From assembly GCA_035236585.1 (NCBI GenBank), contig CP141133.1:45711729-45775728 (forward strand): 64,000 nt of DNA, read 5' to 3'. Positions 61,061 to 64,000 of this stretch are shown in pieces. Each line of letters opens with the position of its first letter. The stretch's first letter is position 1. The DNA is from Warburgia ugandensis (Eukaryota > Streptophyta > Magnoliopsida > Canellales > Canellaceae). The notes beneath the pieces were generated by a model. It was not told the DNA's origin. It was given only the letters and a program-made list of their open reading frames with translations, and made no database searches. Made by a program: the position numbers and the translations under genes.

Positions 61061-62327
61061 GAGTCATTCCCAGATGAACAATTATTGCATGTTTCTCAGT
61101 TACCATAGTTATGGAGATATTATTAATTATCTTGTTACAAAACAAATGCCTAATCATTGGACCAAACAAGATAAAAAGAGATTTTTAACTGAGGTTAGAT
61201 ATTTTACTTGGGATGACCCATACTTATTCCAGTACTATCCTGACCAAGTAATTAGGAGATGCATACCAGATAGTGAACATATTCATGTCCTTTTGTCATA
61301 ATCATGTATTCGGGGGCCATTTCAGCTCTAAAAAGACATCTGCAAAATTTTGTAGTGTGGATTTTATTGGCCTATCATATTTAAGGATGCACATGTTTAC
61401 TGTAAAGTATGTGTAAGGTGTCAAAGGTTAGGAAGTTTAGGAAGGAAACATATGATTCCCTTAAACCCAATCCTTGTCATAGATCCTTTTGATGTTTGGC
61501 GCATAGATTTAATGGGACCTTTTCCTAATTCTTTTGGAAATCTATACATCTTAGTGGAAGTGGACTATGTGTCCAAGTGGGTGGAGGCTATACCCTGCAA
61601 AACCAATGACCACAAGGTTGTGGTAAAATTTTTAAAAGAAAATATTTTTGCATGGTTTGGTACTCCAAGAGCCATAATAAGTGATGGGAGAAAACACTTT
61701 TGTAATGAGGTGTTTGAGAATTTAATGAAAATGTATGGTGTCGACCATAGGATAGCTACCCCATACCACCCTCAAACTAGTGGTCAAGTAGAGGTATCCA
61801 ATAGGGAAATAAAGCAAATTCTAGAAAAGATAGTCAATCCAAATAGGAAAGACTGGTCTTTGAGACTTATTGACGCTTTATGGGCTTATTGTACAGCATA
61901 TAAAACCCCTATAGGAATGCCACCCTACCGCTTGGTCTATGGAAAGGCTTGCCACTTATTAGTAGAGTTACAACACAAGGCATATTGGGCTATCAAAAAG
62001 CTAAATTTTGACTTAGACTCTACTAGAACCCACAGAAAACTCCAACTCAATGAGTTGGAAGAATTACGAAAAGATGCATATGAGTCTGCATGATTGTACA
62101 AAGTCCGAATGAAGGTTGTACATGATAGATATATTTCAAGAAAATCCTTCACACCATGTCAAAAGGTCTTACTGTATAATTCTAGATTGCATCTATTCCC
62201 AAAAAAACTTAGATTTAGATGGACCGAACCTTATATAGTATGCACAATCTATCCTCATGGATCCGTTGAGATTGAAAAGAATGGAGAAATCCAAAAGGTC
62301 AATGGTCAAAGGTTAAAACCTTTCTAG
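61061..62327 (+). pseudogene. Integrase region, plus-strand Athila
   Basis: Contains HH-CC zinc-finger remnants (about 61280-61410), then the core [70 protein letters not shown] (the D, D and E positions are recognisable). The C-terminal part has FRWTEPYIVCTIYPHGSVEI and VNGQRLKPF. No chromodomain, as expected for Athila. Broken copy. Confidence 0.8.
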
Positions 62328-64000
62328 AACTGCCTAACCTTGAAATTGACGGGACACTTTTAGAGACACTTGAGTATCATGATCGACCTTAGATTACCAC
62401 TCCAGGAGCCTTGCAACATATCATCATTGAACTCATCATTATGTCTAGTTGAAGACGTTAAACTTAGCACTTATTGGGAGGCAACCTAAGGGTTTAGAGT
62501 CTACATCACTCAACTTCCATATAGAATCCTATGTTTTTAAACATTGGAGACAATGTTTCATTCAAGCTGAGGGGTGTAGATGCACATAGAGATTTTGAAT
62601 TTTCTTGAGTTAAAAAATAAAAATAAAATTCCCTTACTATGATGAGAACTGGTTGTTCAGAATTTAGTAAATATACTATTTTCACCTGTTAATGGGAATG
62701 CATATGATTAGTTTTGCATATCATTCATGTGTTGAAGCATTTTGTGAAAGTTAATTCTCGGAAGTCATTTACACATAGTACATAATCAAGACTAATATAG
62801 AGGTATGACTTAGAGACCTTGAGGAAAACCAATGGAGACCTATAACCTAGTGAGAGTTTGAGACTATCTTCTTTTAAAGATTTATAAGTAATTTCACACT
62901 TTCTTCAGCATACATACATTAGTGTGATCTTATTATCATTGTTTTTGTTAAACATTAAGAATAAATAGGAGTAATAGCTTTAATTCTAGAAATTTATTGA
63001 ATCTGATAGGCTTTAAGAAACCTAAGAAATGATATATGCCATCCTTGCTCAGCCTAGAGACATAAAGCCTACCCGATATATTATACCACTAGTTGTCCTT
63101 TTGAGCATGTTATTAAGCCTTTTCTTTCTTAACCCCATTCACCTTAACCCAGAATAACCCAGTAAAATAAATAGCCACTACCCGTCTTCAAAATGACTAA
63201 AGTAGAAAAAATTCAAAAATAGGACAAAAAGTAAAAGAAGTGAGAAAACTTAGCTGTCTTTCTTTCAAAGAAGAAAAATAAAAAGAAGAACTTAAAAGAA
63301 GAAGAAGAAGAAGGAAGACCAAAATCTGAAAGAGAAATTAGTACAAACCCAAAAGAAAAGTTGTCCTAATAGATATTCATTGAAGACATCTACTCAATTT
63401 TGACCCTTTGAAATCTGTATACCTTTCTTTTTTAAACCTATCGTAAGCCTACATTTCGTCCTAGTTAAAGACCTATGGATCTTAGGTGGACATAGCCTTA
63501 AAGAGGAGATAAAAAGAAAGAATTAAGGTCAAAGACCCCTAATATTCTTGGTGTTAACATCCACTCTTAGGGATCACTTTTCTTTGTCTCATGAGCGTTT
63601 AAAAGAATTATGTGAACCATTAGCTTATTGGATTCGGTCACATAATGAGAGAAATATGTTAAACCCCTCATCTGAGAGTTTTATTTATGAGCGTATATCT
63701 GTGAGGATTTGAGTTCAAGACATATTTCCAATGGAATGTAAGCATATCCAATTAGAAGTCAAGATTTATGTGGCTATACACACACATATGCACTCTGAGG
63801 AATAGCTCAAATAAAATGTCTCTAATATGTGTATGGTGTGTAAAATTGTCAAATCCTCTTCATTAAGTTGTGAAAAACTAGTAAAATTGCTAATGAATGA
63901 TGATTCTCTAAGATAAAATAGGGCACTTGACCTTACTAAAATTTGTGGGTATATTCATTGCAAACTCTCAGGAGGCCTAACTCATCCACTAGGGGTAACC
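62328..64000 (+). other. Athila 3' non-coding region
   Basis: Begins with the family's usual trailer: GTTAAACTTAGCACTTATTG and GGGAGGCAACCTAAGG near 62457-62492, then TCAAGCTGAGGGGTGTAG near 62563-62580. After that it is AT-rich with an A/G-rich stretch at 63180-63360. No envelope-like gene or LTR start could be recognised before the window end. Confidence 0.55.

Larger units (their letters stand above)
57431..64000 (+). mobile_element. Athila-type Ty3 retrotransposon (fossil), 3' end outside window
   Basis: Parts in order: gag (from about 57.44 to 58.81 kb, front missing), protease (58.85-59.25), reverse transcriptase (59.8-60.45), RNase H (60.64-61.02), integrase (61.1-62.33) and a non-coding 3' region up to the window end. 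It has no 5' LTR in the window. It is broken, with about ten breaks, yet its protein stretches are better kept than in the minus-strand copy at 7-14 kb, with which they agree closely. A short piece of a Tekay-type LTR sits in its gag. The 3' LTR, if present, lies right of the window. Confidence 0.85.

Overview
This is a stretch of plant nuclear DNA, almost certainly angiosperm, made of transposable elements stacked inside one another. The evidence is Ty3/gypsy elements of the Tekay (Del) and Athila types, a SIRE-like Ty1/copia LTR, an RTE-type LINE and a CACTA DNA transposon. I found no host gene, tRNA, rRNA, bacterial or viral operon, or CRISPR array. The species cannot be told from this sequence.

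Layout, left to right. 1-2825 is a Tekay-type LTR (plus strand, cut by the window edge) sitting in the gag of a minus-strand Tekay element (2826-7033: gag, primer site, 3.1-kb LTR). That element lies in an LTR of a minus-strand Athila fossil (7034-14496). A plus-strand Athila LTR (14497-16662) stands head to head with it, so the two form a palindrome of about 4.3 kb. 16663-19502 is an old minus-strand Tekay LTR and 19503-20704 a SIRE-like remnant. 20705-31175 is one Tekay LTR split by two insertions: a solo LTR (21649-24517) and a nearly complete RTE LINE (27546-31143) with a 17-bp target duplication. 31176-35161 is the 3' end of a minus-strand SIRE-like element. 35162-43053 is another Tekay LTR with a solo LTR inside it (36795-40247, perfect 5-bp duplication) and a 36-bp minisatellite. 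43116-44713 is half of a minus-strand Tekay LTR. At 44714 a minus-strand CACTA transposon begins, with remnants of its second gene (about 45.3-48.7 kb) and of its transposase (about 51.6-54.7 kb). 54.74-56.81 kb appears to be the far end of that CACTA plus the other half of the interrupted LTR, in inverted orientation. 57.4-64.0 kb is a plus-strand Athila fossil running off the window.

Only the LINE is close to intact: one reading frame of about 1,040 codons with two in-frame stop codons, both compatible with CGA-to-TGA decay. It also has a structured 5' leader of 139-bp repeats and 23-residue repeats at the start of its protein.

The most interesting signal is one no standard annotation would list. 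Eight Tekay-type LTRs in this window, on both strands and of different ages, carry a hairpin about 0.15-0.65 kb before their 3' end. Its sequence changes between copies while the base pairing is kept, including paired G-C to A-T changes. This suggests a structure selected in the element's RNA or DNA.
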